From Nymphalis io (Eukaryota > Arthropoda > Insecta > Lepidoptera > Nymphalidae), in the NCBI RefSeq assembly GCF_905147045.1, contig NC_065911.1, positions 2,542,001 to 2,606,000 on the forward strand: DNA of 64,000 nucleotides, written 5' to 3'. Position 1 is the first letter of the stretch, and each line of letters starts with the position of its first letter. The position numbers and the translations under genes were made by a program. The notes beneath the pieces are model-generated. The model was not told the origin of the DNA and did no database searches. It was given only the letters and a program-made list of their open reading frames with translations. Shown here piece after piece: positions 37,885-50,200 of the stretch.

Positions 37885-40800
37885 AGCACGAGATGAATTA
37901 TGCACACAAATTTAAGTACATAAAGTAGTATTTTTACATTCGTCAAATTTTTCGAGGCATACGGCGTAATTTTTGTAAATGTTAATTTTTGGAAGTGTTA
38001 ATTGTCATTACATAAATTTTGAATATACTTCAATTCATTTTTTAATATATTTTCCGTCGGTATATGTTATGTAAATAATCTTAATTTCGAATTTCCTTTT
38101 GTAGGGTGTTAAACCTCAGAGTTTGGAGAAAGTCACAATACCGGAAGTGAAGGACATCATCGAGTCGTGTATTAGACCTAACAAAGCCGACAGGTATGAC
38201 ATATGTATTTTTTATTGGCGATATAAAAACTTGTGGCTATAGAACTAGTTATTGTTTTAATCTAATAAGAACCCAGCCAAGGCAAAGCTCAATGTGATTC
38301 TCTTGTCCGTCTTGAATAAAATAAAATCCACAAACACAATTCAGGCCCAAAGTGAAAGATCTCCTTAACCACGAGTTCTTCGGCGAGGACATCGGACTCC
38401 GGCTGGAGATCGTGGGGCGAGACCTCGTCACATCATCAGACATCACCAAGATACAGTTCCGGCTAAAGATCATCGATCCAAAGAAACGGTAACGAATAAA
38501 TTTAACGAATAAATCTTTTGTTCGGTTTTTATATACGAGTGGAATCCTAACTAGTATTAGTAATATTAAAGTGAGTTTGATTATTTGTTTGTTTGTTACG
38601 CTTTCACGTCTTATCTACTAAACCATGAACTTTTGCATAGAAGTCGTTACATATAAAGAAAAGGACATGGAGTACTTACGGCCTGCCCCATTCACGCGCT
38701 GGTGAATCCGCGGGCGGAAATTAGTTTTTTTTATAAAAAAATAGCTGGGTGTCCAGGCTTAACATAGAACGTTTGTATTAAATGACAATCGTGCATAGAA
38801 ATTTCGTGTTTTTTTGGACTAGGAACCTTCTCGAGCTCATGCACATCAACTCACCAAAGTTTTCTCAAAATCGGATGAATGACTTAGGAACGCATAGAGG
38901 ACGAACATACAAACATTCATTTTTATTTATATAAATCGCTAAGGGTTGGTTTGACACAAGTTTTTTTTAAGTTCATTAAATATAAATACGTCACATATTA
39001 TATTTGCGGAAATCGCGGTGATGGCGTAATTGATAAATGTCAATACTCGTTTAATGAATATTAGGTTTGTTATAATTATTATAGTTCACTGAAATATTTA
39101 CTATTCATTTACGTTAGTATTGGTTTGCAGATGTTAACGTGATAAAACTATGAATCTTATTCGTAATGTAATTATTAGAAGTATTCTAGAATATTCCAGC
39201 ATAATGTGGAACCCGGGCTATCAAGTACACTCAAAAGTACAGTACGCCTTAAAGGTGTACTTACGCTTTCAAGATTTGATTGAAATGTAAAAGTGAATTT
39301 TATATTATAAAAGTAATATTTTATACTTATGTTAATACATGTGTTTCGAATAAACTGAAAAAAACTTTTATATTTTTGCATACTGTGTGCATCTGTAGGA
39401 TAAAAAAAATATTATTGTATTTTGTTTGTGTTCGTTTGTGGCAAATAATTTGTTGTATTCATTTTTGCGACTAAAATAGAGGGCTATTGTCATCCCACCC
39501 GCATTGGAGCAGCGTGGTGGAATAGGCTCCTCAAAAAGGGAGAGGAGGCCTTAGCCCAGCAGTGGGACATTCACAGGCTGTTACTGTGTCATCCCATTCC
39601 TAAATCAAAGATTCAAGCTTATCGCTCGTTTCAGGTCGTACACGCACAAGGAGAACGAAGCGATCCAGTTCGAGTTCGACATGCAGCACGACGACTGCGA
39701 GGAGGTCGCCAAGGACATGGCCAAGGCCGGCCTCATCATGGAGGAGGACGCCAGGATTGTCTTCAAACTGCTCAAGTCGCAGCTCATCAGTCTCAACCGG
39801 TTAGTCTAATACGATAACCACGCGCTAGTGTTGGTCCCTGCTACCGACGTTTAGTAATTTTTTTATTATATATATATATTTAGAAGATACATCAACATAT
39901 CACACATATTAAATACAGATATATAATACGGAACATTATTCATATTTACAAAATAACTTATCGTCAACATGTTTGATAAAAACAACAAACAAATTAGAAA
40001 TAGAATACACTTCAAACTATCTAACTATAACTATAATATACATCTGAATTAAGCTTTGCAGCTAACTTTTATTCTTTATAACAACATCAAAATCTTAAAT
40101 CTCATATTCAGCATATTGAAAGTGAAAATTCCAATTTATATGGACGAAGGCAAAGAGAACAATATCAATAATAATATACATATAATAACATAAAAAGTGT
40201 TTTCCGATTTTGTTGTCTTCAACGACGATTGTAATAACAATTTAGAACTACAAACGTATGAATAAAATTACTCGTATTACGAATTTATAGACGCTCAAGG
40301 TCGTTCGTACATAAATTACAATTTTAAATCGTTAGAAAATTGTATTTTATTTATTACCTAGCAAAAATTGTAACGTAACGTGAAAAAAAACAACTTTGTT
40401 TAAATTAAATAAGCATATTAAATCGTTTTTTCCGCATATCACTTTCATTGTAATTGTATTATCTTTATAAAAATATTTACGACTGCAATGTAATGTAATG
40501 TACCATCTGATTGCCTACGATATATATTATATTTAGCAGTCGATTGATGCTTTTATTGAGAGTGCTCCTTAAAACGATGATAAGGAATCAGCGATGGACC
40601 TCGTTTTATTCATAACGCCTATGATGATGATGAATTGTTTGTTAATCATAGACGGATGTCGGCATGTAGAATGTAGATTATATGTCGCGACCCTGAATCC
40701 GTATTTCTAATCGGTACTTGTAAAACTTAACTTGGAAGGTTTTATGCGGTACAGGTTTTTTTTTTTAATTATTTTTAATTAATTAAATTTAACCTTGTGT

Positions 40801-43800
40801 TGCGATTGTATCACTATAATCACTGGTCACGTTATAAATGAGAAAGTTTTTTTTTTCACACAGTAACCGGAGCAATCTTTTGACGCTATTTATTACATAG
40901 GGGTCGTCCATTAATCACGTGACGTTTGTTATCAACTTTTTAACCCCCTAACGCCCCTGGTGTTAGGTGATGAGGTTTAAACTACCCCCAAAACTCATAA
41001 TCTGATTAATTTTTCGTTAAAAATTGTGCATTCTACGAAAAATAAATTCACGTGATATCTCATTAACAAAACCCCACCCCCCCTACTTGTGATTTTTTTC
41101 CGAAAATGGGGGAATGGTCCTTTCCAGCCTCACGTTATTAATGGACGACCCCTTAGATAGTTTATAGGCTACTTACAAAGCAGCAAAGTGTAGTAATATA
41201 TATGTAGAGAAAGCTATTTTATTTAGGAAATTTTCTGTCTTTAATCGTTTTCGTCTTAGTGAGTGATAACGTATACGAACAAACAGCTAAACTCATTACT
41301 TTTCTTGATTCTTCCGTATTAGGTAACAAAACAAAAAGGAGTCATCGATGTTTAGTCATTATCGCATAACGTCATCAGAATTCAAATGCTTATTTTGACG
41401 CTTCATTGCGCGTAATTAATTGCTCTTGACGCGATAACTGCAGTACATAATGTGTGTCGGAGATTTGCACAACGGATTTTGTGGTAAATAAACGTTTATT
41501 TATCAAAAAAAAACATAGTATCTTAAATGTTAATCTCGATCGTTTTTATATGTCATGTATCGTGACCGCTTTATAATAAATTCTTGGCATCTGTATGGTA
41601 CCGTTGTGTATGACACGTGGGTCATTATTTTTATGTCAGTGTTAACAGTGTTTATGTTGACATTTCGTTGCGATGTTATTGCTGTCATCGAAATCTATAA
41701 TTAAATCGTAAACATTAACAAATTTTACGTATATATATATATTATATATATATTGATGTAAGTAGGGCTTTGTTATTGCTATTATTCGAACGAAACTGTG
41801 CCATAAACAGAAAAAAATGGACGAATTTAATTTAAAAAAAAAAAAGTGGGTGAAGACCACACGCGATACTGGTTTTTGTTTACTCGTTTAAAAATTTATA
41901 TTGAAGATTTTTCGATCTTTATCATCTTGCAATGTAAATTAGTTATAAATCAATTCATTATATCACTGCGTTCTGTCTTTGACTTGACTTATCAAGTCAA
42001 AGACACAAATGAGGTTTTTCTTTTTTTAAAGTTATGGCAAATTCAAAGTACTTTGCATAAGATCAAGAAAGAAAAATATTATCAAACTTTATAAAGAAGT
42101 GATAATAATATAAGGTCTTTGTACCTTTATGCAATCGATTTCTAAACTGCCTGTATCGCGTGTTTCAAACACTTGTTTCTTGTGACTTTCACATTGTCGA
42201 CTCTCTTGATTTTCTTGAATTTTCGTATATCTTTAAAGTCATTCTATAAGAATAATCTTATATATTAGAAATTAATTATTTATTATTATAATTTTAAAAT
42301 TTTTATTGTTACATTTTTCTTAATTCACGTGTTTGGTTTGAATTGAGATAATTTTTCGTAATCGGTGGGAGATTTTTGACAACTAAAGAGTTTTATTATA
42401 CAAATTATGTCGACTTTCCCTTGATTATTGAAGATAAAATGATGATGAAAATTCATGTTTTCTTTAAAATCCGATTATATTAAAAAAATAAAATAATTTA
42501 AATATATTCTAAGGTCGAGGTTTCTTTAAATGTCGTGTCGTATCTTCATACACTTGCGTAGTCATGGCGACCGTAAAAACGACGTCCGCACGCTAAATAC
42601 CATCAGTTACACAAACTCGCGTGCTCTGCGTCGTTGTGTACATAAACAGGATTATATATTTTTTTTGTGATTGTAATTAAAATTATGCGAGATAATAATA
42701 GAGCGCAAAGAAGTTGCCTTACATTTATTTACTTGGACTATTTGATTTTAGACAATAGTTTTTTTTTTTAAATCAGTACAATGTCGAGGACAAGATCGCA
42801 TTTGTTCTTCTTATATTATATCGCAATATTTCGTCTTATATTTGAATATCCATGAATTTTATCTAATATCATATTAAAATTTAGACATTTTCCTCTGAAC
42901 TATATAATTAATAATTTCTACAGTTTCTGGCTGTGCTTAATTGGACATTACGTTTATTATAAATACATAAACACTGTATTTACACACATACACATTTACA
43001 CAATACAACAAACTCATTTACACTGTATTACTTTTTTGACAATTATATTTAAAACATACCACTCCTATGAGGAGGATAAGTGTTTTTGAAATTTTATAAA
43101 AATCAATGTAATACTCCACAATCCTTACAGCGAGAGGAGTGAGAAGAAAGCTCAGATGCTGTTCAACCAGGAGTTGATTAATGAACAGAATATGCAACAG
43201 CAATTACTTTTGGAGCAGCAGTTGAGACAGGTTTGCAGCTTTTATTATATTTTTCGTTTATGTTTTTATGAATTGAAAACAATGATTTTAAATGTGTTTA
43301 CATTTTTCTGATTATTTATTTATCGGTTAAAGGTTAAAATGATCCAGAACCAACAACAATCTGGTCCAGTCGATCAAGTGAAGGCTGGCCTGCTGAACGG
43401 TGTTGGCTCACAGCCTACTCTGGCATCCGTACAGTAAGTGCTTAAAATATCTTATTGTAGGTATTAATTGATGATCTAATTTATATATTTGCTATATGAA
43501 TTTTAATTTATGTGTCTAGGCTAGATCAACAATCTCAACTGCTGCAGGCTCAGCAACAGCTCCTACAACATCAGTTTCAGCAGCATCTTAATAATGAAGA
43601 GAAAGCCATGAAATTGTTTCAGCATAATCTTATGCAGGCACGCATGTCACCTTCTCTCACGGGCGACCAGCAAATCTTGCAGCAGCAGCAGATTCTTCAG
43701 CAGCAGCAGTTTCTTGAACAAAATCTCAAACAGCAGGTGATGATGGAACAGAATCTCCTTAATCAGCAGATGTTAGAGCAAACGGTAACCAACCAAGTGT

Positions 43801-44243
43801 TGATGGAACAACAGGCCCAGCAAGCTCTTTTCGAACCGCAGCAAAATCAACTACAACCAAATTTATTAAATCAACAGTTAGTAGCAAATGAAATTAACAA
43901 TCAAAATCAAGCGTTGCAGCAGCAAATAATACAGCAGCAACAAAATATTATCGCTCATCAGGCAGCGGCGATTCAGCAAAAACAGTTGGAGGAGCAATTG
44001 ACGGCCCAGGAAAATATAATTACTGGACCTCAAACGAATCTCGTTTCAAATCAAGTATTAGACCCATCTTTACAAAACTTACAAAATATTTTAGCCCAAA
44101 TTATACACAGGCCGGACAATTTGCAGTCAAGAAAAGATTCCGAGTCAGAACAAATGCAACAACAACTTTTACAGCAGCAGCAGGCACAACAACAACTACA
44201 GCAACAACAACAACAGCACCAACAGCAACAACAACAGCAACAT

Positions 44244-44275
<32 letters not shown>

Positions 44276-47200
44276 GCAGCAGCAACAGCAACAGCAACAA
44301 CAACAGCAACAGCAACAACATCCACAGCAAATACAACAACAAATTATTAATCAACAAGCTGAAAACGAACTTCAAAAAAATGCTCTGCAAGAGCAGGAAT
44401 CCATGCAACAGCAACAAAATGTAATGAATGTGCAAGTACAACAATCAGCTGGTCAAAGTATGAACTTTCAACAAACTCAGCAGTTTATGCATCCAAACTT
44501 ATTAACGGCTGTAGATCCTACTATTTTTGCGCAACAACAACAAGTAGCACAAGCGCAGCATCAAGTAGCTCAAGCTCAACAACAACTAAATATGCAAAAA
44601 CAAATGTTAGCACAGCAGCAGCTTGTACTTCAGCAACAGTTAATAACTCACCAGCAGATGCAATTGCCAGGACAAACATTGTCCCCACAGCATATACGAA
44701 ACTTGCAACAACAACAATATTTAGCTCAACAGGAGTTACAATTGCAAACACAACAGAATATAATTGATCAGCAAAATTTAGCGTTGTTGACACAAAAACA
44801 GCAACTAATGGGGCAGCAGCAGCAAAAGGTAGAGGAGATATTACGAGCACAGAGACCAATATACACCCGCCAAGGATCAGAGCAAAGCCAAATAAGCACA
44901 ACGGAGGTTCACGATCATCAGCAACCAGTAGTTTCCGATCAATATCAACAGCAAAAACCACTTCTACAACCGCAGATGTCGATGGATCAAATGTATCAGA
45001 ATCAACAATATGTAGAAAAACAGTTACAAAAGCAACCGTCCGAAGAGCAACCCTACCATCCCCAAGTGCAACCAATGCAGGGCCAATCGCTTCCTCATAA
45101 CATGATGGTGCAAAATTTCAGCCTAATGCAGCAAAACGAAAGGCAGATATCTAGTCATGAAGGCACACCTGTGCAAAATTTTACTGCCAATCCTCTGCAA
45201 ATGTACCAACAGAGTCAGCCTGTGCAAACTATGCCGAACATTGCGTACAAATCCGTGGAAACGTCCATACCGTCTACAGTTCCTACAACATTACCTCAAA
45301 ATCCTCCTGTGACTCAGTATCAGCAGGTGGATACCGTACCGGCGTCGAATCCTACTTCGATACCTTCGTCAATTCCAGCCGCTGTGCCTACCCAGGTTCC
45401 TCAAGAAGTCAAATCTCAAAATCAAGTCCCCGATACAGTGCCTCAGCAACTAAACATTCAAGCCGAAGAAGCTTTTGTGCCTAATGGTTGTCATAAAGAG
45501 CAGTTCCACACTCCGATGACAGAGTTCCCTACTGGTGCGACACATGTTGATGCAATACGGCAGCCGGAACTTAATTCCGTGGAAGAAAAACAAGCGGAAA
45601 CTCAACAACAGGATGGTACGTATTCTATTTAATTCATCAACTAAAAGAATTTACTAGATTGTACTGTCACCGTTTTTCTGATAATTGGTATCTAATTCAG
45701 TAGAAAATTTTGTCCACATATACTATCAGTTGAAGTTAAATAAAATCCTGTATAAAAATATAAAACAATTAATTATTACAGAACCTCATTAAATCTTCAC
45801 TTAAATATTTAGTATAAGTAATAATTTAATATGTAAATTTAGTATAATAACATTTTTGTAATGTACGTGTTATAATGTACCTTAGGCACAGCAGTACCGT
45901 CTCCCATAACGAGCGAAAAGAAAAGTCGTGGTTCCAAGAAGCGTTCTCGAGAGAAAGAAAAGTTTCCGCGTCTCACGTTACTGACGATAAGCGACGACAA
46001 CACTGTGGTCGAGTGCCTGCTCGAGTCCAAGTCGAAGACCGTAACTTTCAAGTTCCACGTGCCGGATGTCAACCCTGAAGAACTAGCCAATAATCTTGTA
46101 AATGAGATATTACTGACTTTTTTTAACTATTTTTTTTATTTGGTCCCACTGTCCGACGGGATTCTTTAAAGTGAGAAGCCTAAAGCAATTGTAAAACATG
46201 TTTTTAATTTACTGTAGACATTTTTTTATTCTAGATGAATTTTAGTACAGCATAGTATTTTTGACATCATTTCTGGCTCGTTTTTTCATTTGTAAGTAAA
46301 ACTTTTTTAAAAGTGAAATCAAAAGAAATCTACGTGAATGTGAACGTTTGACAATATATATAGAACATATTTTTCAAATTAAAGACAAAGAAAGAGTTTT
46401 TAAAAGTATTCACTCCAGATAGTGCATGTCGTCGTCGACGCCGCCCGAGCGGTCGTACTCAGTCGAGATCTCGTGACTAATGGAGGCGCGCGCAGGTGGC
46501 GAACAACTTGCTGCCGTCGTGGCAGAGCGGCGCCTTCACCGAGCTCATCGGCGACATCGTGCGCGAGCTGCGCGAGCCGGCCACGGCGCGCGCGCCCGGC
46601 CGCCTGCGCCTGCACGTCGACAAGGTGCGCGGTGCGGCGGGTCGGCGGGGTCGGCGGGGGGCTCGGTCGGGCTGCCTTCGTACTAGGTGTATGTGTGTTC
46701 GGCTTGCAGACGGATTACGACTCCGAGACCACCGAGCGCGACGAAAATTTGACAGATTCGAACCAGGACAACTCCGAGTGCACCACGCCCACCGCGTCGC
46801 AGGACAGCATCGCGCTGGCCGAGCTGGCGGACGAGGCCGAGCCGCCCCCGCCGGTCGCCGGCCTGCCGCCCGCCGCGCCGCCCGCCGGGCCCCCTGCGGG
46901 CCCCCCCGCCTGCCTGCCGACCGTCGACACGCTGGCGCGCAAGATCAGCACCGCCTCTTCTATAGGTAATATTCCCATCGGTCGATGCGCTCTGGTGAAA
47001 GTTTCGTTTCGTTTCCCATTATCTGGTAATTAAAAATGTGTTTTCCGAATAATTCATTTTAGTTATTTTTTTATGCGATACGACCTTGGTCTATAAATAT
47101 ACATTTCTGTTTTAATCGTTAGGTTCTAATCAGTCGGATGGAGGATCGATAGCGGATCGGTCCGGTAGTACCGAATCGAACGGCGAGAAGAAATCCCAAA

Positions 47201-50200
47201 AACCCACTCGAAAGATTTCGAGATTTCTAGTCAGTCCCGTCGTAGATCGCGGCGAGGACGTTCCGGAGGAGAAAGTCGACCGGACGTCAGCCGAGTCGGA
47301 TAAACCGGCAGAGGTTCCGAAGGTAGCCGAAATCACCAAAGAACAGCCCCGCGAGCCACTAGTGAACGGTCTTCCAGAACCGGAGCCGGCACCGACGTCT
47401 GTTTCGCAACCGGTGCCCGTTCCACAATCGGAAGCCGTACCTGTCACACAACCGGAACCGCTCGCACCGGTAGCGACGCAAATGACTCAAGCCATTCCTT
47501 CTGATAAATTTGTTCCTACGCATCAGTACCCACTCCCGACGCAACTGTCGCACGCGCCACAGACCGTCACCGACCACCGGCCGGTGGACAGGAAGCAGGT
47601 CCTGAGCGAGTCGACGAGCGGGCCGATTACGCAGACGGCCGTGCAACCGATTGTCACGTCTACGCATCTTCAGTCGACGATGACGCAAAATTTTCCATTT
47701 CAAACAACGATTAATTCTAACTTATTTAATGGAACTTTACAACCAAATCTTACAAACTTAACGACGCCATTACAAATAGCAACAGATACTCCGCTACTCG
47801 GTCTGAGCCAAGTCGGGACACCTATGGGGGTGAGTGGAGAGTTGGGCCTGAATATAGGCCTGGGGCAAGTAGCAACGGGGCTCACTGATCCGATGGGGCT
47901 CAGTAGGCTGCAGCTGACGCAACCCTCACTGACCCCCACTCCGGGGGTTACAGACTCGCTTGCGAATGCAGAAAATATTCAGAGGATGTTGCTCAAGCAG
48001 AATATAATAAAGTAAGCTTTTTAATTTATGTATATTCGATATTTAATAAAATAGCACTAAACATTAGAGACGCTTCGAAGGCTTCCTTCTTAAAAAATAA
48101 GAAAATTGCTTATTGATAATACTGAATAAGGAGACTTATTCAATATTCAATAAAATTATTGGTTGGTATTTATAAAATGTAAATAATTATTATATTTTTT
48201 TCAGCCAACAGCAGAATCTCTCGGGGCCTAACCTACTGGGTCTTCTCAACCAGCAGCAGTACCCCCAACCGGAGCTTTCGCTGCACAACAACCTGCTGAC
48301 TAACACGCAACCTGGTATGTGACCATATTTATATAATACTGCCCTGGTTTTCTAAAGTTACTGCAAATTGAACTGAATCATTATTAATTGATCATTTTGT
48401 TATTTATAGAGTGATAAATGTTTTAGTCAATGTGCCTGGTTGCTATATTGAAAAAATTGAAATAAAATTACTATTAGTTACGAATTAAATGAATTTGCAG
48501 AAACTCCGTAGATACCAGCTTTGTAGCTCGTGCATGGCATTGTGCTATGCAATGTTGTATCTTACTAACTTGCTCGTAGAAACCTTTTTATGCGATAAGT
48601 CATAGTAAGTATTTATGCGAAGACAACACATTCTTGAATTGTACTATTGCTAACGTATGTGAAATAAGAAGAAATTATTAATAAATATCACTTTTAAGCC
48701 GTCACTTCAAAATACATTGTTTTAAACATAATTTGACCGTGTTTTGGAAACTATAAAATAGATTTCGTCGATAAACTTGCAATAAAATCTTGTTATATGT
48801 TATATTTGTGTGACCATATTACCCGATTGGCTGTCCCCGCTGTGACTAACGCTGTGTGCAGGGCCCATGTGTCGCCTGCCGTACGCTCCGCCGCGCTACT
48901 ACCAGCCCATGCTGGCCACTGCTAACGAACTCATAGGTAACTACCACGCTAATTTCTAACTTAAAACGACGAAATTAAGTCCAAATTATTAAATATGACA
49001 GATCTTTAATATCAGTTGTGAGTGACGCCGTGCATATATATAGGTGTTATGTACCTCGTGTACATAATAAATATAGTTTTCTATCATACCGATTGATGCG
49101 ATATGAAACAATTATTTACTACCACTTTATGCTTATATGACAATTAGTTTAAGAACTTAAAATGTGTACATTATTTGTAATTATGACTAACATACGTTTC
49201 TCGTGTCCTAATTAAATGTTAGCATGCATGCATATTGAGCTTGTTACGATTTGCCAATCGAAAACACACCTCAGTTATGTTTTCTTAAAAAAAATTTATT
49301 TAAACCTACACGGCAACAACAATATTATAAAAACTACGGTTTTAATAAGAGAATGTCTTTTCAGCATATGATTGTACATTATTGACGGGCCGTTGGCGTG
49401 TTCGGTAGATACTTGCTTTTCACGCCGAAGGTTGTGGGTTCGATTCCCACAAGGAACAGACATTTGTGTGCATGAACATGTGTGTTAGTCCTGAGTCTGG
49501 GTGTAATTATGTATGTATTTACAAAAGAAAAGTAGTATACGTAGTATATCAGTTGTCTGGTTTCCATCGTACAAGCTCTGCTTAGTTTGGGATGAGTGAA
49601 TAATGGCCCAGGATTTCCCAATATATTAATATTGTTGTTTGAACATGGTCAGATTTCTTCCAAGCCCATTTTAAACTAATTAATATATCTCATGAAGTAT
49701 TTTACCGCCAAATATTTGTAATCTGTTATGTGCCAATGTGCCGATTTAAAGGACGAGATAGCCAGTGGAACAGTCAATGGAAATTGTATCGTATAACTGC
49801 CAATATGTACATAATAGACATTGGCAGTTATATCTATATATGTATCGTTGACATTAAGTAAGTCTTCGTTTCAATTTTGTTGAATTGTAATTAGACTACT
49901 CAGCATTTGTGTATTAGGACATTGGAATGTAATGTTCATTAATCCAAACTTTTGATGTGCATTATTATAAAATATATGGAGACGTACATTGCTGATCAAA
50001 GTAAAGATTGACTTTAAATAATGGTCCTTGGTCGATGGCAGGCGCAATAGGCATTTTAGATTACGGGTTAATTTATATAAGGGTCACTGTTCAGCCAGAT
50101 TTGTCAATCTAATTTTGGTCTTGTATTGAAGTCTTGAGTTTAACAGATCCAATTATTAAAACGAAGCAATAAATACATTCGGTGCACCAAATTCATGGTT

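Larger units (their letters stand above)
39800..43130 (+). other. WNK intron 14 (3.3 kb)
   Basis: AT-rich. Contains the GGGGTCGTCC MITE, a perfect hairpin and a non-repetitive stretch at about 41240-41480 with homeodomain-like TAATTAATTG. No exon seen. Confidence 0.55.

Noticed and set aside
44101..45075. Long minus-strand frames rich in Val, Ala and Leu opposite WNK exon 17
   Set aside because: They are shadows of the CAG/CAA repeat (CTG, TTG and GTT read as Leu or Val) with no gene structure.
46400..47703. Numerous overlapping frames on both strands around WNK exons 19-21
   Set aside because: Caused by GC-rich sequence with few stop codons; only one frame joins in phase with neighbouring exons.
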